Below are positions 1-12,000 of a stretch of 64,000 bases of DNA, in pieces (the stretch's first letter is position 1; every line of letters starts with the position of its first letter). The DNA lies in assembly GCA_002946415.1 (NCBI GenBank), contig NJPS01000033.1:620001-684000 (forward strand), written 5' to 3'. Source of the stretch: Rutstroemia sp. NJR-2017a BVV2 (lineage: Eukaryota; Ascomycota; Leotiomycetes; Helotiales; Rutstroemiaceae). Both the position numbers and the translations under genes were made by a program. The notes under the pieces are model-generated. The model was not told where the DNA came from. It ran no database searches and saw only the letters and a program-made list of their open reading frames with translations.

Positions 1-311
1 AAGCCTACGTCTTTTACTGTCTGCCGTTCAAACCGGACCTTGGTACAGCTTGCTATTTAGCGCCATTCAACCACAACACATCTAAGGTTATTAGTACCAA
101 CGAGTCGTGGGATTGTGAATCCAGGTACCACATTTACACCAGCCTCAAGGTCTATAAAGGGATCCAGCCACCCAGGTATATTGTCGTGCTACTATCATCA
201 TTTTGATCTGCAACTTCATCTTCGATTGATCAAGTAGACGATATATTTATTATTCTTATATCAATTCCGGAGATCTCTCATTGACATCCAACTCCTCCAC
301 TCAACGACAAG
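1..311. other. Upstream region of the flotillin gene
   Basis: No coding sequence is seen. The stretch ends in a pyrimidine- and A-rich leader (from about 200) just before the ATG at 312, as expected for a fungal promoter and 5' UTR. A TATA-like AT run lies near 240-262. Confidence 0.5.
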
Positions 312-2006
312 ATGCCTATCCTCTATCATGTGGCCAGACCGGACGAGGTTCGTATACATCAGCTGGATTGATATGTCTTCTGCTAACACTTGCTAGTACC
401 TCGCCGTCACTGGTTTGAATATCAAGAGAGTCAAAATATGCAAGAGCGCCTGTGTGTGGCCCTTCCAGAGGGTAAGTTCCCCCAATTCTTCGTCCTCCGA
501 CACCTCGAGGCTAAATCTACACAGGTCCAACGGTTCAGCATTCAACCTCAAGACTACTCTCTATCACTACAGGCTATGACACGGGAGAAACTTCAGTTCC
601 TTCTACCAGTCGTATTTACCGTCGGACCTGATGTCAACCAACGAGGCGACAATGCCCGTACGGCTACGGAAGAACAAAATCATGATGCAGAAGACAGTGG
701 TGACGCTTTAATGAAATTTGCCATGCTCTTAGCCGAAGGCAACGATGGCAAGGGAGACGGTAGAGATAACCATATTACCCAGATTGTCACCGGTATCATC
801 GAAGGTGAAACCCGTGTGCTCGTCAGTTCCATGTCCATGGAAGAGATTTTCACCGAGCGCGAGGAATTCAAGAAGAAGATCTTCAAAAACATTCAATCCG
901 AACTGAGCCAATTCGGTCTCAAGATCTACAACGCCAACGTCAAGGAACTCAAAGATGCACCCAAGTCCAACTACTTCGAATCCCTCAGCAAGAAGGCACA
1001 CGAGGGAGCTTTCAATCAAGCCCGTATCGACGTAGCAGAAGCTCAACGTAAAGGTAACGTCGGAGAAGCCCAACGCCAGGGTGAACAAAACCGGGACATC
1101 GCCAAGATTCAAGCCGAGACCGCCGTCCAGAAAACCGAACGAGACAGCGAAAAAGCCCGCGCTGAAGCCACCCTCGCGACGCGCAAAACCGAATACAACC
1201 GCGACGTCAGCCTCGCCCAAATCCAAGCCACCCGCGCCACCGAAGTCCGCGACGAGGAGCTCCGCAAGGAGGTCGAAGTCAAGCGCGCACAGACCGAGCT
1301 GGAGAGACTGCGTGCTTCAGACGTCGTCAAAGCTACCATTCTCCGTGAATCCCAACAGCAAGCCGCCGACGCCAAGAACTACGAGGAGCAAGCCCGCTCC
1401 AACGCCGAGTTCTACAGCGAGCAAAAAGCCGCCGATGCACGCGCTTACAAGGAGGAAGCCCGCGCCAACGCAGAATTCTACAGCGGGCAGAAAACTGCTG
1501 ACGTCCTCGCCTACCGTATGAAAATCGAAGCCGAAGCCAAATTCCACGCCGCCTCCCGCGAAGCCGAAGCCGCGCTTCTACGCCAGCAGAAAGAAGCTCA
1601 AGGTATGTCGGCCATGGCGAGCGCCTATGCCGATATGGCGAAGGCGATGGGCGGACCACAGGGTCTGCTTCATTACCTGATGATTGAGAAGGGAACGTTC
1701 GTTGAGCTGGCCAATGCCAATGCTACCGCGGTCCGGGGTATGAACCCTAAGATGACGATCTGGAATACGGGCGCACAGGCGGGTGGAAATGGAGAAGGCT
1801 CAAATGCCACTGGTATGGGCGGGGTGGATAGTATTAGAAATATGTACCAGATGCTGCCGCCGCTGATGTCGACGATTCATGAGCAGACGGGGATGACGTT
1901 GCCGGAGTGGCAGTATGGGAAGTTGGGCGCAGTGCCGGAGGAGGAGGCGCCGAAGACGAATGGGAAGGCGCGGCTTAATGGTCCGAATGGTACTAATGGG
2001 AACTAA
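312..2006 (+). CDS. Flotillin-like SPFH/band-7 membrane scaffold protein
   Basis: Three exons (312-347, 397-471, 525-2006) give 530 residues. Both introns are about 50 nt; the first has a GCTAAC branch site before TAG. The ATG at 312 opens the expected N-terminus (MPILYHVARPDEY), which the longest open frame misses. The N-terminal part is the SPFH/band-7 domain. Residues about 200-390 form a long charged coiled coil rich in Ala, Glu, Lys and Arg, with AEAQRKG- and EARANAEFYS-type repeats typical of the flotillin domain. The tail is Gly/Asn-rich and probably disordered. Flotillins sit on the cytoplasmic face of sterol-rich membrane patches and scaffold signalling and endocytosis; filamentous fungi have them but yeast does not. 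The C-terminal YADMAKAMGGPQGLLHYLMIE stretch also fits the family. Function is inferred from family knowledge; the family call is firm. Confidence 0.9.
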
Positions 2007-2309
2007 GCAGATTTGGGACCGTTGGTTGATTGGGGCAGGTTTGTTTGATATCGAGCGGGGGGTTGCTAGTGGTGCAAAGGTTGTTTGTTTGATTGAATAT
2101 GCGTATTCTTGTTTCATTTGTTCATATCTCGTCCTGGCGTACTGCTCTATTCCCTTTGTTCTTTTCTCGGTGGTAGGGGCAAGGGTGCGGCCGGAGTTGG
2201 TGTCGGAGGCTGTTTGCTGTTTCTTTTTATCGTTGACTGATCCTGTCAGGCTATGTTTAGTATTTACAAACCCACAAGATATTATTTTACTGTACAAACT
2301 TCCTGAGTA

Positions 2310-2355
2310 ACGTCTGTCCCTGTGTAGCGAGACGCACCCTGTCACGAGACGAATC
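2310..2355 (+). repeat. Left terminal inverted repeat
   Basis: Begins ACGTCTGTCCCTG directly after the dinucleotide TA. It matches the reverse complement of 6929-6974 at 43 of 46 bases. The three differences are T/C, C/A and G/A, so two are transitions. Confidence 0.85.
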
Positions 2356-3006
2356 TATAGTTTTGGAATCATAAATCTTTTCTTAGTATGTCTACGAAGT
2401 TGTTATTAATATACCACTTTCTCTCTCTATTTATCCCTAGGGAAAACACTTAGCAATAAGAAAAAGACTATAGTTGGTCATGCTATCGATCGTTTTAATG
2501 ATGCTACTGATCGCTGCTTCAACCGTTCCCCCCTGCTTAATTGCGATTATTAGAGTCTCTTTAAAATTCGGAGCACTTGGAGAAAGGCTCTAAATCCAAA
2601 GAATATAGCTCCAAATTTTGAAGATACTTAAAGAGGAAAATAATATAGTCCGGGAGTTACTCCGATGTGAGGAGACGGCCTCATGTTTTACTGCTTCGTA
2701 ATGTATATTAGCCGAGTTGTTATTTACTAAGTTCACTCCTGGTCTCACTATATTTTACTGAGCCTCGATTCTCAGGTCTTGGCACGGGTATAGCGTATTA
2801 CAGTCTATTAGTACCGACCAGCAGCTCGGTCGTGAGCTTAGTAAGCTTTTACGGTTCGGCGCTAGTAAGGAGAAGAATGGCTGTGCGGGGTCATTATAAC
2901 GGCGGTCGATTCTGGACCAGAAGTTAAGGAAATGTCTGATCTGCTATCTCTAGTTATATCAATATGTAAGTTAATAGCAGAACTGTAAGAAAGAAGCCCT
3001 CGTGGC
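2356..3006. other. Non-coding interior of the TIR segment, 3' of the NLR gene
   Basis: AT-rich sequence with stop codons in all frames. A short open stretch at about 2778-2905 (plus strand, reading STDQQLGRELSKLLRFGAS) may be a decayed coding remnant, but I do not recognise its family. No transposase DDE motif is visible. Confidence 0.4.
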
Positions 3007-6000
3007 TTATCTAATGTTCAGCCGCCTTCCTAGCTTGCGGATTTTCTGCTTAAAAGACCTCGAATTTGCTACTCCAGGCTCTGTAAACTCATTTTGACCT
3101 ACATTCGACTCAACAGACGTAACTTGCAACGCTTGAAGCCGATCTTCGACTTGCCTAGACCGTTTCGAAGAAGGCCCTTGGACGATGGTGTATCCAGACA
3201 ATGCTCGATTATATATTGCCCTTGCCATGTCTTTCCGGTCGGTTTGCGAGAAGAGGTCTCCAAAGGCGAACATGGTGTTCAACGCCGGTAGATAAGACGA
3301 GGTAAGTTCAAGGCCAAGAGCGTTCTCATAGCCTTGTAGTGCTCGAAGATACATCTTCTCTGCCTCTGCTAGCTTGCCTTGATCAGAGTAGAGGCTGCCT
3401 AGGTTATGGACTGTATCGAGTGTTGATGTATGGTCTGGTCCAAGTGCCTTCTCCTTGCCTTCCAGTGCTCGAAGATACATCTTCTCTGCCTCTGCTAGCT
3501 TGCCTTGATTAGAGTAGAGGATGCCTAGGTTGTTGACTGTATTGAGTGTTGATGTATGGTCTGGCCCAAGTGCTTTCTCATAGCCCTCTAGTGCTCGAAG
3601 ATACATCTTCTCTGCCTCTGCTAGCTTGCCTTGATCAGAGTAGAGGAGACCTAGGTTGGTGACTGTATTGAGTGTTGATGTGTGGTCTGGTCCAAGTGCC
3701 TTCTCATAGCCCTCTAGTGCTCGAAGATACATCTTCTCTGCCTCTGCTAGCTTGCCTTGATTAGAGTAGAGGATGCCTAGGTTGTTGACTGTATTGAGTG
3801 TTGATGTATGGTCTGGTCCAAGTGCCTTCTCACAGCCCTCTAGTGCTCGAAGATACATCTTCTCTACCTCTACTAGCTTGCCTTGATTAGAGTAGAGGAT
3901 GCCTAGGTTGTTGACTGTATCGAGTGTTGATGTATGGTCTGGCCCAAGTGCCTTCTCACAGCCCTCTAGTGCTCGAAGATACATCTTCTCTGCCTCTGCT
4001 AGCTTGCCTTGATCAGAGTAGAGGCTGCCTAGGTTATGGACTGTATCGAGTGTTGATGTATGGTCTGGTCCAAGTGCCTTCTCCTTGCCTTCCAGTGCTC
4101 GAAGATACATCTTCTCTGCCTCTGCTAGCTTGCCTTGATTAGAGTAGAGGATGCCTAGGTTATTGACTGTATCGAGTGTTGATGTATGGTCTGGCCCAAG
4201 TGCCTTCTCACAGCCCTCTAGTGCTCGAAGATACATCTTCTCTGCCTCTGCTAGCTTGCCTTGATCTTTGTAGAGGATGCCTAGGTTGTTGACTGTATCG
4301 AGTGTTGATGTATGGTCTGGTCCAAGTGCCTTCTCCTTGCCTTCCAGCGCTCGAAGATACATCTTCTCTGCCTCTATCAGCTTGCTTTGGTCAGAGTAAA
4401 GATCACCCAGGTTGTGAAAACACCAATAGAGTCCGTCTATATCTACCTTGGCGTCTACTATAAAGAAGGCCTGTCGTGTTGTATGTTGAAGGAGCCGCTG
4501 CTGTGAGAGCCACCAGTGCTTTTCAGTTAGATCAGGAACCTCCGAGGCCACACAGGTTAAGGCCAGACGTGCAAGGCTCTTGTCCCACTCCTTGTTAAGT
4601 ACAAACACTATCCATGAGTGGACACAACTATGCACACTATACCCTCTAGCTCCGACCTGCTGCTGAGGAGACCTGTCTGGATCAACCAGCCCGAAGGTAC
4701 ATAGTAGAGTGATAGCCTCATTAAAGTTCAGTTCGTCCTTCGTAAGCTTCTGTATCCATTCATCGTCTACAGAGTTTGCATGCCGAAGGAGGTCAAACCA
4801 CAGATCCTGTCGATCAAAATATGCCCATAGCTTGAGTAGTTTTGCTGATGCTGGATTCTGCTGTTGGATCCGATCAAAAGTGATCTGCCATGTCGTATGT
4901 AGTGTACGATCATAAGAATCTAACAGGGGACTTGTCGTTTGAAGCTTCAACCATGATGTCTTATAGAGCTGAAGATAATCCGAGAAGCTTATCGTTATAT
5001 GCTCGAGATATGCCCCTGCCGTAGATAGAGCAAGTGGTAGGCCGTCGAGTTCCTTGACAAGTACTATAGCATCAGGATCTGGCTTATTAGTATTGCCTTT
5101 GCTCCTGCTATCAATTATACCGACATACCCTTTTCAATGCCCTTACGTCCTGATATATTAGACACAATCTCAAGACTTTCCCTGACATCTAGCCTCTGAA
5201 CATGAATTCGTATACCCTGTCTGACTTGCGACGACCGTGTTGTGATAATGACCGAGCCGTGATCAGACCGAGGGAGGAACTGATGTATATCGACTGCCGA
5301 GTTGTCGGGATTACCGGGTATCTTAGGATTGTCGAAATTATCATAGATCATTAGCCACCTTGCGTTCCGCAGGGAGTCAAGCCAATCCTTAACTATACTG
5401 ACAACTTGATCGAGGTCTTTATCTAGGTCTATGCTGGATAGCACAGTGGTGGAAGGATGATATCTCAGTACCTGCTGAGCAATATCCCGAAAGCTCAGCT
5501 TAAGTAAGTCCTCGTCATTCGCGTTCAGCCAGAAGATCGCCGTATATTTCTCCTTATATCGTCTGGCATATGTGATCGCTAGCTGAGTCTTTCCTATACC
5601 CCCAAGACCATGCAGGATAACACAGGTTCGACTACTGTGATCTTGAAGCAGCTCGTGTATTTCCGATAGCTCCTTCTCTCTAGCGACAAACTGTGTAGCT
5701 TGAGGAAATGACGCGAGGTTGAGCCCGACAGCAAATTGCTCAAAACCGACCCCTGTGCTGGTCAGTTTCGTTGCTTTAGTTAGCATATCTATGTAAACAA
5801 CTGACCCTTGTACATCCTGTGAATCTCATCCTCTAACCGCCTAAATGCCTGGTCCCTTGTCTCGCCGTAATTTGGCACCATAGATACACCGAAGATCCCG
5901 ATTAAGCAGTAGGCTTCATCTTCTTCAATAGTAGTATGACGGTGCTCTGCCCAGAACCTCCGCTCTTTGATACTAAAATTTGACAATGGATCACCTCGGA

Positions 6001-6556
6001 GAGCTTTGTTTGAGATGCCGGTAATTTCGGATATCTTAGACTCAAGCGATAACTTGCTCCCAAGTCGCCCACCCTCCGAGCTAAAGAAGTCAACCAGCCT
6101 TGGTGCAATGAGCTCCTGAAGCGTCCAGCCTCGAGTGAACCAACGACTCTTCCTGAAGGCTTCCTCCCATGCCCTCTGGTCATCCACCCCAGTATCAGGC
6201 GTGGAGACATCTGAAAGGTAGACATAGCAGCGCGCAGCGTGCTGATACCACCGAAACATAGAGTTGATCGCCGCTCCAAGCTCGACCGCATTTTTCTTAT
6301 CGATACAGCAGGTGTCGACCCAGAAGTATTCCAGTCCGTCTACTGCAGCCTGCTTCGCGCAGAACTGTATCTTCCTCCATCCAGCCTTGTTCATAGTCTT
6401 GCTCTTGTCCTTGCCTTTCTTCAATTCTTGATAGACGACCTCCTCTTCTCCCCAGGTATGAGAGAGTATTGCGTAGGCAGGGACTTCGCCGCTGGTAGAG
6501 TCGCGAAAGACGATCTCGCCATTGGGTTTGCGTTGCAGGAGGCGTATAAGAGACAT
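3007..6556 (-). CDS. HET-NB-ARC-TPR STAND protein (fungal NLR)
   Basis: Three exons (6556-5806, 5752-5129, 5078-3007) join in frame to 1148 residues. The introns are 53 and 50 nt; the first has GCTAAC, the second TACTAATAAG near its 3' end. Residues about 20-190 are a HET domain (YAILSHTWG, FWVDTCCID, RGWTLQELIAP). Residues about 265-480 are an NB-ARC ATPase: Walker A GLGGIGKT at 299-306, Walker B WLMIYDN at 383-389, GSVIITTRS at 416-424 and GLPLAL at 471-476. Residues about 690-1055 are kinesin-light-chain-type TPRs, 42 residues each and almost identical. Such proteins are oligomerising sensors in fungal heterokaryon incompatibility: TPRs sense, NB-ARC assembles, HET triggers cell death. All motifs are intact and no frameshift is needed, so it looks functional. 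It is the sole gene inside the TIR-bounded segment. Codon use is richer in ATA and CTA than in neighbouring housekeeping genes, consistent with separate ancestry. Confidence 0.92.
3336..4412 (-). repeat. 126-bp tandem repeats encoding TPR units
   Basis: A near-identical unit recurs every 126 bp, marked by the string GCTCGAAGATACATC at about 3343 and at 126-bp steps up to about 4350, giving eight or nine copies. Differences fall at a few codons: K/C/Y after ALEG, D/N after STL, N/H/T and I/S/L around NLG, and S/K-D/N before QG. This pattern of high identity with change at few positions is typical of concerted evolution in fungal NLR sensor repeats. Confidence 0.95.
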
Positions 6557-6928
6557 ACTGGAGGTTCGCGAGCGATTTTATAGCAAGTACGACTTGTATC
6601 ACTAATTCGGCAAATTGGCGCAAGCACTGCGATTTGAAGGTCGGGACGTTGAAGAGCTGAGCGTTGAGAAGGATATGCAGTTGTGGTCGTAGGCGCCGCC
6701 GACGAGGCTGTATCGTGGCGTATCGTGGCGTAACCTGGCTAGCCACTTGCATGGCGAAGGCAAACAGAACGCGAAGGATGCTTTATTTTATTGAAAACCT
6801 TATCTACTACAGACTGGATTCTGAGACAAAGTTGTCCGTTATTGTTGAGATGCCGGCCTCTACAATGCAAAGAGCAGTAAGATGCTGTAGGTGGGAATTA
6901 AGCGGACGGGACGGTTATGAGTACCTAC
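6557..6928. promoter_or_regulatory. Upstream region of the NLR gene inside the TIR segment
   Basis: No supported gene. It holds a short direct duplication (GTATCGTGGC twice, about 6710-6730). Being between the NLR start at 6556 and the right TIR, it must contain the NLR promoter if the segment is self-contained. Confidence 0.4.
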
Positions 6929-6974
6929 GATTTGTCTCGTTACAGGGTGCGTCTCGCTACGCAGGGACAGACGT
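6929..6974 (-). repeat. Right terminal inverted repeat
   Basis: Reverse complement begins ACGTCTGTCCCTG and pairs with 2310-2355 at 43 of 46 positions; TA follows at 6975-6976. The open frame running across it on the plus strand (6664-7209) is not a credible gene. Confidence 0.85.
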
Positions 6975-6976
6975 TA

Positions 6977-7553
6977 TCATACATCCTTTGTCGTGCATGA
7001 TTCCACATTGTAATATGTCAGCGAGCGTAGCCATACCATGGCCGACGAATACGATTAGGGACTGGGCCAATATCCCTGTACAAAGCTATTGCAGCAAAAG
7101 GTATAAAAGCAATGGTGGAAGTCTCGCCAAGGCCGACGGCTCTAAGGGCACTCGCCGTATACATGCTATTCGCGTCGACGACATAGTTTACATTACTTCA
7201 CGATGGTAGCTATAGCTTCCGCACGAGCTCTCTTATCTTAGCGTCTCTATCTCGAGAAACTTTTTCTCGCGCCGTGAAAACTTTGAAGGCTTGACAAACA
7301 AAACATCCCGCTTCAACGCGCATCACCAGGAATTCACGACTTTGCACTTGCAAGATACGAGATCCTGAGTGAGGTTTGATAAATCACATCTTCTACCCAT
7401 ACCATAGGCAGACCACTGACCGTTAACACGGACCATACAAGCGGAGACAACATCAGCTTCTTTAAAATCATCAACATTAACATCATATGTTCATTAAACA
7501 CTACCCAGCCTTCTCCCACCATACCATTCCTGTTCGCTATACCACCAATTCAC
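6977..7553. other. Intergenic stretch between the TIR segment and GET2
   Basis: No gene supported. It lies 3' of GET2; the pyrimidine-rich open frames continuing into 7487-7813 are the antisense shadow of GET2. Confidence 0.4.
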
Positions 7554-8560
7554 TCACTCCTCCCCCCTCAACCAAGCACAACACCCCAGCACCCAAACAC
7601 AAACCAAAGCATCCCCACTCACCGTCCCCCAAATCCCCAAATACCTCTTCCCCAAAGCTAAATACCCCTTCCACGGCTCCGGCAGGACCCCCATCAGCAT
7701 CCCAACCCACCCCTCTCCACCGCCCGTCTCCTTCCCCATCTCCAAAAAATACCTACTACTCAACAACAACACCTCCACACTCGCAAACACGTAGAAGAAT
7801 TGCACCGTACTGAGACCCTCTAACACCCCGGCATCGCGCTCGTATTTCGTGCCCGAAAAGGGTGTGGTAAAAGCGATGTAGAGACCGAGCGAAAGCGCGA
7901 ATATCGCGTGCACGATGCGCCAGAGATAGGCGTACGGATTCGCTGCTGCGGCTTGGGTTTGCGCTTGCATGTTCATGCCCGGGAAGCTGGGCATGGCGTT
8001 TCCTTCGCCGGGCCCGCCGGCTCCTCCGCCCATCATTTGTTGGAGGAGCTGCATCATGGGATCGCCGCCTGAAGCGTCCTGGTCCATACCGGGAAATCCT
8101 CCTCCAACTGCAGGGCCAAATGGAGCTTGGCCTGGTCCTGCGGGGCCGGTGTTCATGCCTAACATCATTTGGCGGAGCTGGTCATCGTTCAGCTGTTGCT
8201 GTTGTTGTTGAGCCTGCGATTGCGAGGGGGAAGACTCGTTGTTGCGGAGGAGGGGCTTTCGTGATTGAGGTTCGTAGTAGTGGTTCGAGATATCGACTTC
8301 TTCTGGGTCGCCGATCGTGGGAGCGGGAGGTGCAGGTGGTTCATCTATTCGTTTACATTAGTAAATTCAATCAGAGGTCAAGAGGTTGAGTAGAAGCAAA
8401 CAAAGCACATACCTCGCTGTAAACCACCACCTAGGCCGATAATTTTATTTAGACGTGCACTTCCTCCGCTCTTGATTTTTGCTTCTCTCTTTTCCTTCCG
8501 GATGCGAGCTTGTCTTTGCGCAGATGTTTCCGTACCTGCTGCTTCTGGTGTATCCGCCAT
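7554..8560 (-). CDS. GET2: GET complex subunit Get2 (tail-anchored protein insertion)
   Basis: Two exons (8560-8413, 8344-7554) separated by a 68-nt intron encode 312 residues. The start MADTPEAAGTETSAQRQARI is followed by the basic RIRKEKREAKIKSG segment, the cytosolic Get3-binding helix that defines Get2/CAML N-termini. A Gln run and a Gly/Pro/Met-rich linker follow. Three hydrophobic segments lie at about residues 187-210, 230-250 and 288-310, matching the three-helix membrane domain. Get1-Get2 is the ER receptor that takes tail-anchored proteins from the Get3 ATPase and inserts them. The N-terminal motif plus three helices makes the assignment firm although the linker is poorly conserved. 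The downstream 3' side faces the TIR-bounded NLR segment. Confidence 0.88.
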
Positions 8561-9098
8561 GGTTGTGGTGCTACGTTGTGTGGGTAAGTCAGAGTGGAAT
8601 GTTTTGGTAAAGGTGTGCTTTACTTGAGGTGGATTTTTGTTGATGGAGGTGGAGCGGGCCGCGAACAAAGCTATGACATAGCCGATGCGAAATGCGACAT
8701 CAATGAACAACAGAACAATGGCAAATTATTCTTGGAGACGACTTCTCTAAATGTAGCTTGAAGGTAGAGTCCAAATAACTCTGTAATGGACTTTGTATTC
8801 CTCTTCAAACTCAACAACATAAACCTAATATGTGCTGTATCCACACATCAAATCACTAGAGACCACGTTTACCAAAATAGAGATCTTGGTCTCTCAACCT
8901 CTGGATCTGAGTGCATTTCAAAACAGAGCATATTCATAGTTTGCATAATCATGGGCACAATTGGAGATAACAGAACACATTCATTAAGAACCGGTCCTTA
9001 ATCTAGTAGTATCTTTTAATGTACACGCTAAGTGCTCATTCCCATTATCATCAGTATTCCTTTCTGATCTTGCTTCTCACGTAAACTAATTCACAACT
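8561..9098. other. Intergenic region between SEC31 3' end and GET2 promoter
   Basis: About 540 bp with no supported gene. It should hold the GET2 promoter (near 8561-8750) and the SEC31 3' UTR. Confidence 0.4.
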
Positions 9099-12000
9099 CT
9101 AGGGAGTGACTTTGCTCATGCTAACCAGTCTTTTCACACCGACCTATTCACAGTTAGTATCAATATGTACTCTGGGCCAATGTGACAAGAAACTTACCAT
9201 CCAGTTACCACATTCATCCATCTTCTCCCGTTGAATATCAACTTGCATCTTGCTAGCTGCCTCATAGTTCTTGGATTCGAGTGCTTCCGCAAGCTCGCTT
9301 AACCTTTTGATGGTGTCTGGTGTGACGAGTTCCTCATTGTTCAAATGATCGAACAAGATGTTTAATCGTTTTTGGGCATCCTTGACTTGAGGTGCAAAAG
9401 ATGCAGGAGCTTTGGAGGCTACCCTTGCCATATCACTACTGAAAATATCCACCATTCTTTGGGCAGACGAAGGAATATGAGATCGGTCACCTGCTGGGTG
9501 CTTGGCTTTTGGTGGAGCTGCTGCTGGGGCAGCCTTGGGAGGGCCAGTTGGTGGTCTAGAACCCATTGGAGGGCCACCTGGAGGACCCTGAGGCGGTCCC
9601 TGTGGGGGTCCTTGATTCTGAAATTGTGCGGGCGGTGGCTGGCTTTCATACGGCGATTGAGAGGGGGCATATGGGTTCGTGGGTGTAGCTGCTGGCGGTG
9701 CATACGGGTTAGGTGGAGGCGCCCGCATGCCAGCCTGAGGCGGTGGTGCAATACTGGAAGGTGGCTGTTGTGAATATTGCTGCGCAGAAGGAGCTGGGGT
9801 ATATCTGCTGGTGGGTGGGGTGGCAGCAGGCGGGGGGTTATATGGAGAAGGTCCACGAGGAATAGTAGGTGGAGGAATCTGCGCATACTGCTGTTGCGCG
9901 GGAGGTGCGACTTGCGGAGCATATGCATTTGCAATGGAGGACGGTCTAGGTGGTGGCGCTGTTGTCAGTGGCGAGCTGACACGCGGAGGAGCAGGACCCT
10001 TAGGTGGTGGCGGCGGTGGGGTTGGTGTTGCTCTTGCCCCGTATGGATTTGACGGTGGTGCCATGGAAAGATTCTGTTGATTTGGGAAAGGGGAGGTGAT
10101 AGGGTTTGCGACCGGAGTGCTTCTTCGAGCGGTAGGAACTTTAGTCACCATTGGGGTATCATTCCAGTTCACCATATCTTTAGCCTTTGATGGTGGTGGG
10201 GCCGAAGGAGTAGTGTTCCTTGGAGGTGCTCCAAAAGATTGCTGAGGTGTACCATAACCAGCTGGAGCTGCGCCATATGCTCCGTAAGCAGGGGCATAAG
10301 CAGGTTGAGATTGCGGTGGCTGGTACCCTTGGGGCGCATAGGCATTTGCTGGTGGAGCATATGCGTTAGAAATAGCCGGTGCGGGAGGTGCATAAGGATT
10401 AGAAGCTGCTGCTGCTGGAGGCGCATATGGATTAGCAGCTGGCGCGGCTGCTGCTGGAATAAAAGACGATTGAACAGGAGGCTGCACAGGAGCTGCCACA
10501 GCAGCAGGGGTTGGTTGATAACCAAGAGATGGTTGCACACGAGCTTGGGTTCTTGAAGCTGCGGCTGGTTGCTTGCTGGTATCCTTTCTCGAAGCAAGCT
10601 TGACGCGGTTACGCGCAACCTCCGCAGCGGGATACTGAGCTGGAAGCAGGTCGAGATATCGCTCGGCGATAGAGAGATGTCCATGAGCCGCAACAATATC
10701 AGCATACTCTGTATATTTGTCGTATAGAGCCGCTAACTTCCAGTCCGATGTCAAGCCTTGCTCTGTGTCTTTAAACTTGGTGACATTGCGGAACACGGTG
10801 ACCTTTTCAATGAAGTTTTGAAGCGACTTTGCATGCACAGAGAATGTAGAATCACCAACCTGCTCCTCAATGCTAGTCTTTTCATTCTCTTGAAGTTCCG
10901 TAATCCAAATTGAAATAACTTTCTCGAGCTTAGACCCTACGAGGAAGCAGAATGATGCGTCCTTCGATGTGCCCGACTCTAATAATCTATCACCAAGAGC
11001 TTCGCAAAGATCCGGGAACTCTGTTGGATCAGCATAAGTGCACAGAGTTGCCATCGCCTCCTTCCAGTTCTCAAGATCGGCATTGTATACAACGTCCCAA
11101 AGATTCTTGCCGATGACGGAGGTCAAGAGACGTAGATAATTTGGTCCGTCAGATTTCTTGGCAAGGTAAGCAGATTGAACCTTGTCTAGCAGCTCCTTTC
11201 CACCACAGTTGGCAATGATAAAGGCATCAGCAACGCGATCTTCTTTGAGGCAGACAGTCATTGCCTTCTCGAATTGACCGAGCATCAATGCTTTAGTGAT
11301 CTGTTTCTCTGAGGCCGAGTCTGACTCAGCGAAAAGATGGAAGGGATTGTCGGTCTTGGTTCCCTTGTTCGCAGCAATATTCGCCAAGAAGTCATCCCCT
11401 TCAGCACCATCGAAAAGACTGGATAATCTGCTGTTCTTTGCTTCTTCACCGTTGGTCTCTGCCGGTGTGTCTTCCGACTTCTGGGAGTCTTCCGCATCTG
11501 GTCCTGATGCTCCATTCGTTGTTTCCTCAGCATCTGAGAACCCTAGGTATTCCGTAACACGCTTGCGGGGATTTTCGGCAATCAATGCCTCAATCACCTT
11601 CCAATCCGCTTTCTCTTCATCCGTCTTAGCTTGTTCAATGTGTGTTTCGCAGATACTTTTGATGTCGCCAGCTTCAAGAGCATTCTCGAATGACTTGGTG
11701 GCGTTACCGACTTCTGAATCAACAGAAAATTGGGATATCTGAATTTTAGAGGATCTGGGCTGCCCCGCTGCAGTTGCTAACAGGCTGAAGCTTACCAATT
11801 TTCCCCCGAAGCCAAAGGAAGCTCCAACGGGCCTTTCGAGCCATTTGGGGGCTTTCTTCAGTGAGAATGAAGCTCCTTGGGGTTGAGTCTGAGCTTTAGT
11901 AAAGAAATCTTCTCCATCGATCGGGCCTTGCACAGGAGCACTCGATACGGTGGGATTGGTGTTCTGCAAAGTTTGAATGGAAATCTTGCCGTCAAACGAT

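Larger units (their letters stand above)
2310..6974. mobile_element. TIR-bounded 4.67-kb segment carrying an NLR gene
   Basis: The two ends are inverted repeats of 46 bp with 43 matches, and each is flanked on the outside by TA (2308-2309 and 6975-6976). A TA duplication with perfect outermost bases is the hallmark of Tc1/mariner-Fot1/pogo type DNA transposons. The only recognisable gene inside is the HET-NB-ARC-TPR gene on the minus strand; I could not recognise a transposase in the 650 bp downstream of it or the 370 bp upstream. It could be a non-autonomous element that has captured the gene, or an old element into which the NLR region came later. The repeats are seen directly; mobility is inference. 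Confidence 0.65.

Noticed and set aside
2460..2960. Possible transposase remnant inside the TIR segment
   Set aside because: Only short open stretches; no DDE, HTH or other transposase motif could be recognised, so no pseudogene is called.
3336..4412. Regular repeats that might suggest a CRISPR array
   Set aside because: The 126-bp units are continuous coding sequence for TPRs with no spacers; the genome is eukaryotic.
6664..7209. 181-residue open frame on the plus strand
   Set aside because: It crosses the right inverted repeat, begins with an Arg-rich low-complexity run and shows no domain.
9372..10705. Several frames opposite or out of frame with SEC31
   Set aside because: They are shadows of the Pro/Ala/Tyr-rich linker: low complexity, no domain, and the SEC31 frame explains the region.
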